64,000 nt of DNA from positions 43,731 through 107,730 of the forward strand of contig NZ_MJAP01000018.1 in assembly GCF_001884735.1 (NCBI RefSeq), read 5' to 3'. This stretch comes from Natronohydrobacter thiooxidans (GTDB lineage Bacteria; Pseudomonadota; Alphaproteobacteria; Rhodobacterales; Rhodobacteraceae). Below are positions 17,224 to 25,942 of the stretch, one piece after another; within the stretch, counting starts at the first letter, position 1, and every line of letters starts with the position of its first letter. The translations under genes were made by a program, and so were the position numbers. The notes beneath the pieces are model-generated. The model worked only from the letters and a program-made list of their open reading frames with translations. It ran no database searches and was not told the origin of the DNA.

Positions 17224-18078
17224 TCAGAGGCGCACCCCTTCGCGCCCCGCAAGATCGGTGAAAAACTGCCAGGCCACCCGCCCCGAGCGCGACCCGCGCG
17301 TGGCCTGCCACTCGATCGCCTCCGCGCGCAACCGCTCGGGCGCGATCTCCAGCCCGTAAGCCGCGCAATAGCCTTCGATCATCGCCAGATACTCGTCCTG
17401 ATCGCAGGGATGGAAGCCCAGCCACAGCCCGAACCGGTCCGAGAGCGAGACCTTCTCCTCCACCGCTTCCGCCGGTGAAATCGCCGAAGACCGCTCATTC
17501 TCGATCATGTCGCGCGGCATCAGATGGCGCCGGTTCGAGGTCGCATAGAGCACCACATTCTCGGGCCGCCCCTCGACCCCCCCGTCCAGAAGCGCTTTCA
17601 GCGATTTGTAATGCTGGTCATCATGGCTGAACGAGAGATCATCGCAAAACAGGATGAAGCGCGCGTCACTGCCGCGCAGATAGCCCATCAGCCGCGAGAT
17701 CGAGGGCAGATCCTCGCGCTGGATCTCCACCAGCTTCAGGCAGCATTCCGGCGCGACATCCAGCACATGCCCATGCACGGCCTTGACCAGCGAGGATTTC
17801 CCCATCCCCCGCGCGCCCCAGAGCAGCGCGTTATTCGCGCCAAACCCGCGCGCGAATTGCAGCGTATTGGCCAGCAGCGTATCGCGCGCCCGCCCGATCC
17901 CGACCAGAAGATCCAGCGCCACCCGGTTGACCTGCGTGACCGGCTGCAGCCGGTCCGGCCCGGTATGCCAGACAAAGGCATCCGCCGCCTCCAGATCCGG
18001 CACCGGCGCGGGCGGCGGCGCGATCCGCTCCAGCGCGCCCGCAATGCGCTCCAGCGCGCCCCCCTCAGCCAGGCTCAT
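17224..18078 (-). CDS. DUF815 AAA-type ATP-binding protein
   Basis: 284 aa. Walker A is [17 protein letters not shown] near residue 90 and Walker B is [15 protein letters not shown] near 140, with a following sensor region [15 protein letters not shown]. This is the YpuA/DUF815 class of AAA ATPases, widespread and poorly characterised. Its ATG overlaps the tatC stop (ATGA at 18075-18078), so it is the last gene of the tat operon here. A role connected to protein export is suggested by context only. Confidence 0.9.
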   Translation of the reverse strand: MSLAEGGALERIAGALERIAPPPAPVPDLEAADAFVWHTGPDRLQPVTQVNRVALDLLVGIGRARDTLLANTLQFARGFGANNALLWGARGMGKSSLVKAVHGHVLDVAPECCLKLVEIQREDLPSISRLMGYLRGSDARFILFCDDLSFSHDDQHYKSLKALLDGGVEGRPENVVLYATSNRRHLMPRDMIENERSSAISPAEAVEEKVSLSDRFGLWLGFHPCDQDEYLAMIEGYCAAYGLEIAPERLRAEAIEWQATRGSRSGRVAWQFFTDLAGREGVRL

Positions 18079-18956
18079 TTCTCGCCTTCCAGCTCATCGG
18101 CGAAGATTTCCTCATCCTCGTCCTCCAGCAGCCCCTCACGCCGCAATTCCTCGCGCCGCTTCTTCTCGACCCCGGCCACAAGGAAAATCGAAATCTCGTA
18201 TAGCCCGTAGACCACCACAAACAGAATGATCTGCGTGATCACATCCGGCGGTGTCACCAGCGCGGCGAGCGTCAGAATCCCCACAATCGCCCATTTCCGC
18301 CCCGCTTTCAGCCCTTCGGCAGAGACCAGCCCCGCCTTGCCCATCAGCGTCAGCAGCACCGGCAGCTGGAAACACATGCCGAAAGCCACGATGAACTTGA
18401 TCGTCAGGTTCAGATATTCCTGCGCCGAGCCCTGAAACACCACCGACAAGGGCGCCGCCCCCGGCACCCCGTCCACGGCTTCGCCCGCCGCGCCGAATTG
18501 CTGGAAGCCAAGGAAGAAATTATAGGCCAGCGGTGTGACCACATAGAAGGCAAAGCTCGCGCCGAGAAAGAACATGAAGGGCGAGGCGATCAGGAAAGGC
18601 AGAAAGGCGTTCTTCTCCGACCGGTACAGCCCCGGCGCCACGAACCGCCAGAGCTGCCCCGCGATCACCGGGAAAGCCAGCATGAAGCCGCCCAGAAGCG
18701 AGACCTTGATCGCGACGAAAAACCCTTCCTGCGGGCTGATGAAGATCAGGTCGCAATCCTGCCCGCGATCCGCAAGCGCCGAACAGAGCGGCGCGGTCAG
18801 GAAATTGAAGATGGGGGTTGCGACGGTGAAACAGGCCACCATCGCCACGACAAAGGCGAGCACCGCCTTGATCAGCCGCGAGCGCAATTCCGCCAGATGC
18901 TCGATCAGCGGCGCGCTCTTGTCGTCAATGTCATTTTCTGGCGAGGGGCGCGTCAT
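18075..18956 (-). CDS. tatC: Sec-independent protein translocase TatC
   Basis: 293 aa inner-membrane protein with six hydrophobic segments. Conserved Tat motifs are visible: [17 protein letters not shown] at the N-terminus (signal-peptide recognition site), [13 protein letters not shown] in the first periplasmic loop, and the central FELPV-type [12 protein letters not shown]. It binds twin-arginine signal peptides with TatB. The acidic C-terminal tail ([17 protein letters not shown]) is longer than in E. coli. Overlaps tatB by ATGA. Confidence 0.97.
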   Translation of the reverse strand: MTRPSPENDIDDKSAPLIEHLAELRSRLIKAVLAFVVAMVACFTVATPIFNFLTAPLCSALADRGQDCDLIFISPQEGFFVAIKVSLLGGFMLAFPVIAGQLWRFVAPGLYRSEKNAFLPFLIASPFMFFLGASFAFYVVTPLAYNFFLGFQQFGAAGEAVDGVPGAAPLSVVFQGSAQEYLNLTIKFIVAFGMCFQLPVLLTLMGKAGLVSAEGLKAGRKWAIVGILTLAALVTPPDVITQIILFVVVYGLYEISIFLVAGVEKKRREELRREGLLEDEDEEIFADELEGEK

Positions 18957-19564
18957 GCCTGTCCCTTGTCTGTTGGCGCAGGCGATTTCGGGGCCGCAGG
19001 GGCCGCATCCGGTGTCGCAGATCCCGTTCCGGCTTTCGCAGGTTTCGCCGCCGCCGTTTTCGCCTTTGCAGGCTTGGCGTTCGCAGGTTTCGCCGCCGCT
19101 TTGGCTCGCGTCCCGGCATCCGGCCTCGCAGGCGTGGTCGCGGCCTCCGTCCCGGGCGCAGCGGGTTTCACTGCACGTTCGCGCCGCAGATTGTCCATCT
19201 CCGCCGCGATCCGGTCCATCGCCTCTTCATCCGCGTCGCCGGATGCATCCTTCGCGCCCGAGGCCGGTTTGCCGGATTTGCCCGCAGCCCCGTCCTTCAG
19301 CGGATCCCAGTTGCGCATCTTGTTCAGCTCATCCAGCCCCATGCCCTGCGCATCCGTCGCCTTGCGCAGATCGCGCGCGACATCCTTCATGCCACTGGCA
19401 TCGGCCGCCTCATCCATGGCGCGCTGGAACTCGCGCGCCATGCCGCGCATCTTCGCGGTCATCTGGCCCAATGTGCGGAACATCTTCGGCAGATCCTTGG
19501 GGCCGACCACGATCAGCGCCACGATCCCGATGACCAAGAGTTCCGTCCAGCCGATATCGAACAT
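18953..19564 (-). CDS. tatB: Sec-independent protein translocase TatB
   Basis: 203 aa. The N-terminal membrane helix and hinge [20 protein letters not shown] followed by [14 protein letters not shown] are typical; an amphipathic helix then leads into a long Ala/Lys/Pro-rich low-complexity tail (residues about 110-203), which is why antisense frames stay open here. It forms the substrate receptor with TatC. Coupled to tatC by ATGA overlap; 96 bases separate it from tatA. Confidence 0.96.
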   Translation of the reverse strand: MFDIGWTELLVIGIVALIVVGPKDLPKMFRTLGQMTAKMRGMAREFQRAMDEAADASGMKDVARDLRKATDAQGMGLDELNKMRNWDPLKDGAAGKSGKPASGAKDASGDADEEAMDRIAAEMDNLRRERAVKPAAPGTEAATTPARPDAGTRAKAAAKPANAKPAKAKTAAAKPAKAGTGSATPDAAPAAPKSPAPTDKGQA

Positions 19565-19660
19565 GCATTCCCCCTGCCCTGACAGGCCAAGCCCGCCCGC
19601 ACGCTTCAGCGCCGGGCTGTCAGTTCCGGCCCTGTCCCCGGTCGCGGATCAAAGCCGGAG

Positions 19661-19885
19661 TCAGGCTTTATCCTTATCGGCTTCAGGCGTGATGTCGCGC
19701 GCGCTCTGCGCGCCATCCTCGGGGGCTTTCTCGATCTCGTCCGACCCGTCCTTCAGGCCCTTCTTGAACGAGGTGATCCCCTTGCCCACTTCGCCCATCA
19801 GGGCACTGACCTTGCCGCGCCCGAAGAGCACAAGCACCACAATCGCGATGATGATGAAGCCTGCGGGACCGATATTGTTCAGCAT
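19661..19885 (-). CDS. tatA: Sec-independent protein translocase TatA
   Basis: 74 aa. It starts [20 protein letters not shown], then the conserved FGRGK hinge, an amphipathic helix ([20 protein letters not shown]) and an acidic tail. TatA oligomers form the translocation pore for folded proteins. It is the first gene of tatA-tatB-tatC-DUF815. Confidence 0.95.
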   Translation of the reverse strand: MLNNIGPAGFIIIAIVVLVLFGRGKVSALMGEVGKGITSFKKGLKDGSDEIEKAPEDGAQSARDITPEADKDKA

Positions 19886-20017
19886 CAGAATTCTCCCTTC
19901 GCCACAGGCCCGGAAACGGCACTGCGGTCACATGCAGTCCATTTATGGATTATCACCCGCCAATCAAAGCCCCAATTTCGTAATCAGAAGATTTTCCTTG
20001 GCGCACAGCCCGCGCAA

Positions 20018-20842
20018 TCAGCCAAATGCCGCCGCGCTGACCAGCCCCGGTGCGCCCACAACCCGGTTGCGCCCCTGCGCCTTGGCCTCGTAAAGCCGCG
20101 CATCCGCGGCGGAAATCAGCGTGTCGCGCGACTCCGCCGCCTCACCGCAACTCGCAACCCCGAAGGAACTGGTAAAGCTGATCTCGGGATGCTCGCGCAG
20201 ATGTGTGCCCTCGATCACCGCGCGCAGCCGCTCGGCAATATCCAAAGCCGCGCCCGCATCGGCGATCACCAGGACACCGAATTCCTCGCCCCCCAGCCGC
20301 CCCAGCCGGTCGCAGGGGCGCAATTCCGAGCGCACCATGCTGGCCACGGTGCGCAGCACCTTGTCGCCCGCGCCATGCCCATACGTGTCATTGATCGCCT
20401 TGAAATGATCCAGATCGAAAGCGATCAGACTGCAGGGCGTGCCCGCGCGCGACCATGTGGCCACTGCATTGCCCAGTTCCGACATGAAAGCGCGGCGCGT
20501 CATCGCGCCGGTCAGCATGTCAAGCTGCGCCAGCGACCAGAGCGCGTGCTGCTCGACCACCAGAACCGCAAACCCGGCCAGAAGATGCGCCGCGCCCGAG
20601 ACAAATTCCCGCCCATAGGCCCGCAACACCCCGATGCGCCTTCCCTGGTGGATCAGCGGCACCTGCAGACATTGCAGATCCGCCGGCACCGGTTCTGGCG
20701 GCATCCCGTCAATCTGGATCTGCACCAGATCCGCCCCGGTGGTCTGTCGCACCAGATACAGGATCGTGTCATATTGGCTCGACATGGGATCGGTCACGCT
20801 CAACAGCGTGCGCGCGGGTTTCAGTGACGAGGGCTCAGACAT
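20018..20842 (-). CDS. Diguanylate cyclase (GGDEF) with GAF-like sensor domain
   Basis: 274 aa. Residues about 20-105 look like a small GAF-like sensory domain (ILYLVRQTTGADLVQIQI ... LLAGFAVLVVEQHA). The GGDEF domain follows: LDMLTGAMTRRAF, IAFDLDHFKAINDTYGHGAGD, and the active-site motif RLGGEEFGVL (GGEEF, competent form). Nothing like an RxxD inhibitory site four residues upstream is seen (CDRLGRLGGEEF). It should make cyclic di-GMP. No signal peptide or membrane segment, so a cytosolic sensor. No EAL domain. Confidence 0.9.
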   Translation of the reverse strand: MSEPSSLKPARTLLSVTDPMSSQYDTILYLVRQTTGADLVQIQIDGMPPEPVPADLQCLQVPLIHQGRRIGVLRAYGREFVSGAAHLLAGFAVLVVEQHALWSLAQLDMLTGAMTRRAFMSELGNAVATWSRAGTPCSLIAFDLDHFKAINDTYGHGAGDKVLRTVASMVRSELRPCDRLGRLGGEEFGVLVIADAGAALDIAERLRAVIEGTHLREHPEISFTSSFGVASCGEAAESRDTLISAADARLYEAKAQGRNRVVGAPGLVSAAAFG

Positions 20843-21044
20843 GATCTTGGCATTCCCCTGCGCGAATCCGGGTAATCTTCACACTGGTTAATTCATCACC
20901 AATCATGGCCTTTGCGAGGCGGATTCCCGCCGCTTTATGGGCCATCTTAACCACTGTCCCGCGCAACCCGGCGCTTGGCAAGCCGTTCCTGCGCATCACC
21001 GGGCGCAGGCATCGCGCCCCGTTGCAGCAGGGCCACGCCGGGCC

Positions 21045-21149
21045 AGCGCCCTTCCCGATCAGCCTGCGCCACAGCCCGCTTTCACGCCCCCCCGGCTTCT
21101 TCTTGCCGAAAAATACTCTCACTGACTGGCCACGGGCCGCAAGGCCCGT
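21045..21149 (+). repeat. 105-bp dispersed repeat, copy 1 (contains CATTTTCTTGC-type core)
   Basis: AGCGCCCTTCCCGATCAGCC at its start, a CTTCTTCTTGCC-AAATACTC core at 21096-21118, and a GGGCC-GCAA-GGCCC hairpin at its end. A near-identical copy lies at 41856-41958. It occupies much of the 360-bp gap between the cyclase gene and rnd; no gene is supported in that gap. Confidence 0.7.
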
Positions 21150-21202
21150 CCCCCGTCGACAGCACCTGCGGCGCAGCCTGCCCAGGCGGGTGGAGATGCA
21201 CC

Positions 21203-22369
21203 CTAAAGCGCGATCACCTGCACCTTGTCGCCGCGTACCGCCAGCCCCAGCTTGCCCTCGCAGAGCCGCAGCGCATCCGCGCCAAAGACCTCGGCCCGCC
21301 AGCCGCGCAGCGCGGCCACATCGCGCATCCCCGCTGCCAGCGCATCCAGATCCGCCGCCGAAGCGATCAGCTTCGCCGCCACATCGGTCTGATCCGATTT
21401 CGCCTTCAGCAGCACCCGCAAGAGATCGGCCAGCGCCGGATTGACCTGCAGATTCTCGCGCCCGTTCTCCGCCTGCGGCAGATCCTTCACCGGACACTCC
21501 ACCCCGCGCCGCACCGCCTCAAGAATGCCCTGCGCGATCTCCCCGCGCCGCGCCTCGCGCAGCAAAAGCCGCGTGCGCCCCAGATCATCGGCGGTCTTGG
21601 GCTTGAGCGCCGCCAGTTCCAGCAGCGCATCATCCTTGAACACCCGCGAGCGCGGAATATTGCGCGATTGCGCATGGTTCTCGCGAAACGCCGCCAGTTC
21701 CCGCAGGATCGCCAGAAACCGCCCCGAATCATTGCGCGTCTTGATCCGTTTCCACGCCTCTTCGGGCCGCGTCAGATAGGTCTCGGGGTCGTTCAGCGTC
21801 GCCAGTTCCTCGGCCACCCAAGCCTCGCGCCCGGTCTCGCTCAGCCGTTTCGCCAGCTTCTCGTAGATCACCCGCAGATGCGTCACATCCGCCAGCGCAT
21901 AGCGCAGCTGCGCCTCGGACAGGGGCCGCGCCGACCAGTCGGTGAAACGCGAGCTTTTGTCGATCTGCCCCTTCGCCAGCTTGCGCACCAGCGTCTCATA
22001 GCCGATCTGATCGCCAAAACCGCAAACCATCGCCGCGATCTGCGTGTCAAAAAGCGGGCGCGGCAGCGTCCCGCCCTCGATATAGAAAATCTCCAGATCC
22101 TGACGCGCCGCATGCAGCACCTTGACCGTGCTCTCATCCTTCAAAAGCGCATAGAAGGGCGCCAGCGACAGCCCCTCGGCCAGCGGATCGACCAGCACTG
22201 CAGGCCCGCTCGCCGCCCCATCCGGCCCCGGCAAGGCCATCTGCAACAGGCAGAGCTTGGAATAATAGGTCCGCTCGCGCAGGAATTCGGTGTCGATCGT
22301 GACATAGGGGGCCGCATGGGCCAGCGCGCAGAATTCCGTCAACTGTTCGGTCGTGGTGATCAGATCCAT
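21203..22369 (-). CDS. rnd: Ribonuclease D
   Basis: 388 aa from ATG 22369 (MDLITTTEQLTEFCALA); the longer frame crosses the tRNA gene. A DEDDy 3'-5' exonuclease: VTIDTEFLRERTYY (Asp/Glu, motif I), VKVLHAARQDLEIFY (motif II) and the YALADVTHLRVIYEKL region (Tyr/Asp, motif III). An HRDC-type domain follows around RDLPQ-like segments (LRELAAFRENHAQSRN ... RVFKDDALLELA). It trims tRNA 3' ends. Neighbouring tRNA-Pro is on the other strand. Confidence 0.94.
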   Translation of the reverse strand: MDLITTTEQLTEFCALAHAAPYVTIDTEFLRERTYYSKLCLLQMALPGPDGAASGPAVLVDPLAEGLSLAPFYALLKDESTVKVLHAARQDLEIFYIEGGTLPRPLFDTQIAAMVCGFGDQIGYETLVRKLAKGQIDKSSRFTDWSARPLSEAQLRYALADVTHLRVIYEKLAKRLSETGREAWVAEELATLNDPETYLTRPEEAWKRIKTRNDSGRFLAILRELAAFRENHAQSRNIPRSRVFKDDALLELAALKPKTADDLGRTRLLLREARRGEIAQGILEAVRRGVECPVKDLPQAENGRENLQVNPALADLLRVLLKAKSDQTDVAAKLIASAADLDALAAGMRDVAALRGWRAEVFGADALRLCEGKLGLAVRGDKVQVIAL

Positions 22370-22518
22370 TGCGTCTGCCCGCTCGCTCTTGCCTTTCCTG
22401 TCCCATAGGCAAAAAACCTCGCCTTGGAAAGCCCTGCCCCCCGCCGACGCCCTGCGCAGCAAATGGCGCATAGCCCCCTTGCAAATGCTCCGCGCCTCTT
22501 CTAAAGCAGCCTCACGGT

Positions 22519-22595
22519 CGGAGTGTAGCTCAGCCTGGTAGAGCACTGTCTTCGGGAGGCAGGGGCCGGAGGTTCGAATCCTCTCACTCCGACCA
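22519..22595 (+). tRNA. tRNA-Pro(CGG)
   Basis: Acceptor stem CGGAGTG/CACTCCG, D-stem GCTC/GAGC, anticodon stem CTGTC/GGCAG around TTCGGGA (anticodon CGG), T-arm with GGTTCGAATCC, discriminator A and an encoded CCA. The 3' part of this gene (from 22549) is duplicated at 24132-24180, marking it as an integration site. Confidence 0.96.
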
Positions 22596-22632
22596 GTTTT
22601 CATTGCTTCTTGAGCATGAAGAAGATAGCGCG

Positions 22633-22649
22633 CTTTGGTTCAGTGAACC
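22633..22649 (+). repeat. GGTTCA-N-TGAACC palindrome near attL
   Basis: CTTTGGTTCAGTGAACC, containing an inverted repeat with 6-base arms; a copy with one mismatch is at 24020-24036 near attR in the same orientation. It lies between attL and the integrase stop. Possible arm-type integrase or excisionase site. Confidence 0.45.
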
Positions 22650-22666
22650 CAAGAGGGCTCCCTGCG

Positions 22667-22891
22667 CTAGCACGCGAAGTCGAATTCGAGCGCTGTTGCG
22701 GCCTTTTGCAGGTGCTCAGGACTATACCTCGCATATGTGTTGCTCGTGATCCTGATGTCCGAATGTCCGAGGTATTGCGCGATTTCGTCCATGCTGACCC
22801 CTGCTTCGGCCAGACGCGCACTCAAATGCGGGAAGGTATCGCACGAATGATTCTTTGTGTGGTAATTTACCAGAGCCGTGCTATACCACAC
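22667..22891 (-). pseudogene. Tyrosine recombinase (integrase) C-terminal remnant
   Basis: An open segment of about 74 codons matches the last part of phage-type tyrosine integrases: LAEAGVSMDEIAQYLGHSD (box II, with the GH motif), then ITSNTYARYSPEHLQKAA with the nucleophilic Tyr. The H-x-x-R part is damaged: the usual HSCRHTF-like sequence reads HSCDTFPH, so the catalytic Arg is missing. All N-terminal domains are absent, because the frame simply opens in the DNA just before the passenger gene. It sits next to attL, the normal place for an integrase gene. Non-functional. Confidence 0.8.
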
Positions 22892-22913
22892 GATAATTCA
22901 TCTGTGTGGTAAT
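22856..22913. promoter_or_regulatory. TGTGTGGTAAT repeats upstream of the island's passenger gene (operator-like)
   Basis: TGTGTGGTAAT occurs as direct repeats at 22856-22866 and 22903-22913, with an inverted copy, TACCACAC, between them at 22884-22891; GGTAATTTACC (22861-22871) is itself palindromic. The last copy ends five bases before ATG 22919. The arrangement suits binding by a dimeric repressor, perhaps autoregulation by the passenger protein. Confidence 0.4.
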
Positions 22914-22918
22914 CGCTG

Positions 22919-23947
22919 ATGCAGAACACTTTCCAACCTCATAGTTTGACCGGGCAGTCGGCCTGGCAGGATTTGCTGCGACTACTGAAGGAAGAGGCGA
23001 TCTCAACCCTGCGCGGAAAACCAACCCTGCGGGAAAAGAACGGCCGGGGATATTGGTATGACCGGTATCGGCAGGGCGACAAGATCGTCGAGCGCTATAT
23101 CGGCGATGACAATGCCGAACTGCGAACACGTCTGGCGCATCATCAGGACCATCGCGCTCAATCACAGGCGCGACGCCGCGAGACTGCCCGTCTGATCCGC
23201 CTTTTGCGGAGTGAGGGATACCTGACCCCTGACCTTGCCACTGGCCAACTCCTGACGGCCATGTCGCGCGCGGGCGTGTTCCGGCTCGGCGGCACAGTCG
23301 TCGGAACACAGGCGTTCCGCCATTACGAGGGGGTTCTGGGGGTGCGCATCAGCGCTGATGCTGCTGCGCAGACCGATGACATCGACATCGCCAGTTTTGA
23401 GCGTCTGTCCCTTGCGCTCGGTGATCATGTCGATCCGTCCCTCGCGGAGGTGTTCGAGAGCCTGGAGTTCTCGCCATTGCCGGCGGTCGAGAAGAACAAG
23501 GTCTGGCGATGGCAGCAAACGCACCGACAGACATTGGTGGAATTCCTCACACCGTCATTCAGTGCCGAAGAAGGCTTACGCGACCTGCCAGCCCTGGGTG
23601 TCAGCGCGCAGTCGCTGCATTTCCTGAACTATCTGATCGCTGAACCGCTCACCGTTCCACTGCTCTATCGAGATGGTGCATTGATCCAGATTCCGCGACC
23701 CGAGCGCTATGCGGTGCATAAGCTGATCGTTTCCGAGCGGCGCAGAGATAGTGAGATGGTGTTGAAAGCACGCAAAGACCGTGCGCAGGCGGCGTTTCTG
23801 ATCGCTGTCCTGGCGCAGGAGGACCGCTATGCTCTCGGTGACGCGTGGACAGAAGCACGCGATAAAGGGAGCGCGTGGCGTGCAGCACTCGACGCGGCTC
23901 TTACAAAGATGGAGGACACACGGCACATCTTGGCCGGGTTGGGCTGA
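22919..23947 (+). CDS. GSU2403-type nucleotidyltransferase-fold protein (island passenger)
   Basis: 342 aa, intact. The N-terminal 115 residues are charged and helical (YWYDRYRQGDKIVERYIGDD, then an Arg-rich helix). The central part has the polymerase-beta/MNT nucleotidyltransferase pattern: FRLGGTVVGTQAFRHYEGVL (about 121-140) and QTDDIDIASFERL (about 151-163), where DDID supplies the two metal-binding Asp residues. The C-terminal third is mixed alpha/beta (YRDGALIQIPRPERYAVHKL). By eye this matches the GSU2403/NTP_transf_8 family, related in fold to AbiEii-type toxins, but no partner antitoxin or HEPN gene is linked. It is the only complete gene of the tRNA-Pro island, so it is probably what the island carries. 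Reaction and target unknown. Codon use includes TTA and AGA, rare in neighbours. Confidence 0.75.
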   Translation: MQNTFQPHSLTGQSAWQDLLRLLKEEAISTLRGKPTLREKNGRGYWYDRYRQGDKIVERYIGDDNAELRTRLAHHQDHRAQSQARRRETARLIRLLRSEGYLTPDLATGQLLTAMSRAGVFRLGGTVVGTQAFRHYEGVLGVRISADAAAQTDDIDIASFERLSLALGDHVDPSLAEVFESLEFSPLPAVEKNKVWRWQQTHRQTLVEFLTPSFSAEEGLRDLPALGVSAQSLHFLNYLIAEPLTVPLLYRDGALIQIPRPERYAVHKLIVSERRRDSEMVLKARKDRAQAAFLIAVLAQEDRYALGDAWTEARDKGSAWRAALDAALTKMEDTRHILAGLG

Positions 23948-24019
23948 TGGGGTAGCGATCTGCGAGTGTATGCTGAAGGAGCAGGTTCCTTCTACACGGA
24001 CCCCAAGTGAGATAGTTCC

Positions 24020-24036
24020 CTTTGGTTCATTGAACC
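24020..24036 (+). repeat. GGTTCA-N-TGAACC palindrome near attR
   Basis: CTTTGGTTCATTGAACC, one base different from 22633-22649. It lies in the 184-bp stretch between the passenger gene and attR (23948-24131), which has no supportable gene and becomes AT-rich (GACTAAAAAACAATAG) just before attR. Confidence 0.45.
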
Positions 24037-24329
24037 TTTCGAACCCGAACTGGCGTTGCGAAGCTGGCAAATATGGCCGCGAAAACAGTGCTCTATTGAC
24101 TAAAAAACAATAGCTTGGCCAGAGCGCGCGATCTTCGGGAGGCAGGGGCCGGAGGTTCGAATCCTCTCACTCCGACCAGTATTTCCCGGTTCCATGTCAG
24201 ATATTCCTGCCCACCCGTCAGATTTCTGACCCGAAAGATGGTGCAGCCCCCCAGTCAGACGCGCAGTATCCTTGCCTCGGAAAGGCCGCTACAGCTATCT
24301 GATATCGCGCCAGCAGCTTCGGAGCCACC

Positions 24330-24821
24330 ATGACCCTGATCTTCCGCAAAGCCGTCGAAACGGATCTGCCCGCGATTGTCCGACTGCTTGCGGATGATCA
24401 GCTCGGGGCCCGCCGGGAAACGGATGTCACCGACCTGGCCCCCTACCGCCATGCGCTGCACGAGATAAGCGCCGACCGGAATCAATTCCTCTGCGTGGCC
24501 GAACGCGACGGGCAGGTCCTTGGCACGCTGCAACTGACCTTCATTCCGGGCCTGTCGCGCGCGGGCGCGAAACGGGGGCAGATCGAAGCCGTGCGCGTGG
24601 CCCGCGACCATCGCAACGCGGGGATCGGACGCGCCATGCTCGACTGGGCGATCGCGCAATGCCGGGCGCAGAACTGCGCGCTGGTGCAACTGACCACCGA
24701 CAGGTCACGCAGCGACGCCCATCGCTTCTACGACTCGCTTGGCTTCACCGCCTCGCATCTGGGCTATAAGCTGACGCTCGGCCCCGTGCGGGACCACCCT
24801 GTCACAAATTCCGCTGATTGA
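24330..24821 (+). CDS. GNAT family N-acetyltransferase
   Basis: 163 aa from ATG 24330 (GGAG eight bases upstream). A complete GNAT fold: [33 protein letters not shown], then the acetyl-CoA loop [17 protein letters not shown], and [10 protein letters not shown] near the C-terminus. The layout resembles small-molecule acetyltransferases such as the phosphinothricin/histone-acetyltransferase HPA2-like group. Substrate unknown. Its 3' end overlaps arsH by 20 bases in the opposite orientation. Confidence 0.88.
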   Translation: MTLIFRKAVETDLPAIVRLLADDQLGARRETDVTDLAPYRHALHEISADRNQFLCVAERDGQVLGTLQLTFIPGLSRAGAKRGQIEAVRVARDHRNAGIGRAMLDWAIAQCRAQNCALVQLTTDRSRSDAHRFYDSLGFTASHLGYKLTLGPVRDHPVTNSAD

Positions 24822-25545
24822 CCCGCGCCGACAATTCCGCCGCGCTTTCCTTGCGCTCGGAATAGCGGTCCACCAGATAGCCCGCCCGGTCGCGCGTCAG
24901 CAGGGTGAATTTCACCAATTCCTCCATCACATCCACGGTCCGGTCAAAAAGCGCCGAGGGCTTCATCCGCCCGCCCTCGTCAAATTCCAGAAACGCCTTC
25001 GGGACCGAGGACTGATTGGGGATCGTGATCATCCGCATCCAGCGCCCCAGAATCCGCATCTGATTGACCGCATTGAAACTTTGCGACCCGCCCGAGACCT
25101 GCATCACCGCCAGCACCTTGCCCTGCGTGGGCCGCACCGCGCCCGCAGAGAGCGGGATCCAGTCGATCTGCGTCTTCATCAGCCCGGTCATCGCCCCGTG
25201 GCGTTCGGGGCTGGACCAGACCATGCCCTCGCACCAGGCGGCCAGATCCCACAATTCCTGCACCTTGGCCATATCCGCGCCGGGCTGATCCACCAGCGGC
25301 AGGCCAGAGGGGTTGAAGAACCGCACCTCTGCCCCCAGCCGGGTCAGAATGCGCCCCGCCTCTTCCGCCGCCAGGCGGCTGAAAGAACGTTCGCGCAGCG
25401 AACCATAGAGGATCAGGATACGCGGCGCATGGGTGCCGACCTCAGGCTGCAGCAGCGCCGCGCGGTCAATCGGGGCGAAACTTGCCGCATCCAGCTGCGG
25501 CAGCGTCAGGTCGGAAAGCGGATCAGACACGATTGCCCCCGGCAT
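24802..25545 (-). CDS. arsH: Arsenical resistance protein ArsH (NADPH-dependent flavoprotein)
   Basis: 247 aa from ATG 25545; a GTG at 25530 preceded by GGGGG is an alternative. The flavodoxin-like fold has an FMN phosphate loop [14 protein letters not shown] (about residue 45) and the ArsH-specific [19 protein letters not shown]. It reduces quinones and oxidises trivalent organoarsenicals. Last gene of arsR-acr3-arsC-arsH; it overlaps the arsC 3' end by 23 bases. Confidence 0.94.
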   Translation of the reverse strand: MPGAIVSDPLSDLTLPQLDAASFAPIDRAALLQPEVGTHAPRILILYGSLRERSFSRLAAEEAGRILTRLGAEVRFFNPSGLPLVDQPGADMAKVQELWDLAAWCEGMVWSSPERHGAMTGLMKTQIDWIPLSAGAVRPTQGKVLAVMQVSGGSQSFNAVNQMRILGRWMRMITIPNQSSVPKAFLEFDEGGRMKPSALFDRTVDVMEELVKFTLLTRDRAGYLVDRYSERKESAAELSARVNQRNL

Positions 25546-25942
25546 CCAGAATCAGCGTGCCGTCTTCCTTGGCCAGCGGGCCGGGCGGCAGGGCCTCCAG
25601 CAGATCCAGCACCAGCTCGGACGGGCGGCATAGCCGCACCCCTTTCGGCGTGCAGACGATGGGGCGGTTCACCAGCACCGGATGCGCCACCATCGCCGCG
25701 ATCAGCGCATCCTCGGTCACATCGGGCGCGGTCAGCCCCATCTCTTCGGCCGGGGATTTGCTGACCCGCAGCGCCGCGCGCGGGCTCAGCCCCGCCGCCG
25801 CGAACAGGCCCAGCAACTGCGCCCGCGTCCAGCCCTCGGACAGATACTCGATCACCACCGGCTCCGCCCCCGCCGCGCGCAGGATCTCCAGAACATTGCG
25901 CGAGGTGCCGCAAGCGGGATTGTGATAGATGACTGTGCTCAT
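25523..25942 (-). CDS. arsC: Glutaredoxin-dependent arsenate reductase
   Basis: 139 aa. The active-site Cys is in [16 protein letters not shown] (residue 11-12), and the Arg-rich arsenate-binding part is [19 protein letters not shown]. This is the ArsC/Spx-type (E. coli R773 ArsC) arsenate reductase using glutathione and glutaredoxin. Start overlaps the acr3 stop (ATGA). Confidence 0.95.
   Translation of the reverse strand: MSTVIYHNPACGTSRNVLEILRAAGAEPVVIEYLSEGWTRAQLLGLFAAAGLSPRAALRVSKSPAEEMGLTAPDVTEDALIAAMVAHPVLVNRPIVCTPKGVRLCRPSELVLDLLEALPPGPLAKEDGTLILDAGGNRV

Larger units (their letters stand above)
22549..24180 (+). mobile_element. 1.6-kb tRNA-Pro-integrated mini-island flanked by 49-bp att repeats
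   Basis: attL (22549-22597) starts TCTTCGGGAGGCAGGGGCC and ends CCGACCAGT; attR (24132-24180) is an exact copy of all 49 bases. The left copy completes a full tRNA-Pro; the right copy is only the 3' fragment. The interior holds a truncated tyrosine-integrase 3' end (22667-22891, minus) next to attL and one intact plus-strand gene (22919-23947). Matching 17-bp sequences CTTTGGTTCA(G/T)TGAACC lie near both ends (22633-22649, 24020-24036). With only an integrase remnant the element can no longer move on its own. The interior looks less GC-rich than its neighbours, consistent with horizontal transfer. Confidence 0.85.

Noticed and set aside
24132..24180. A second tRNA-Pro
   Set aside because: Only the 3' 47 bases of tRNA-Pro are present; no D-arm or 5' acceptor strand, so it is an attachment-site duplicate.
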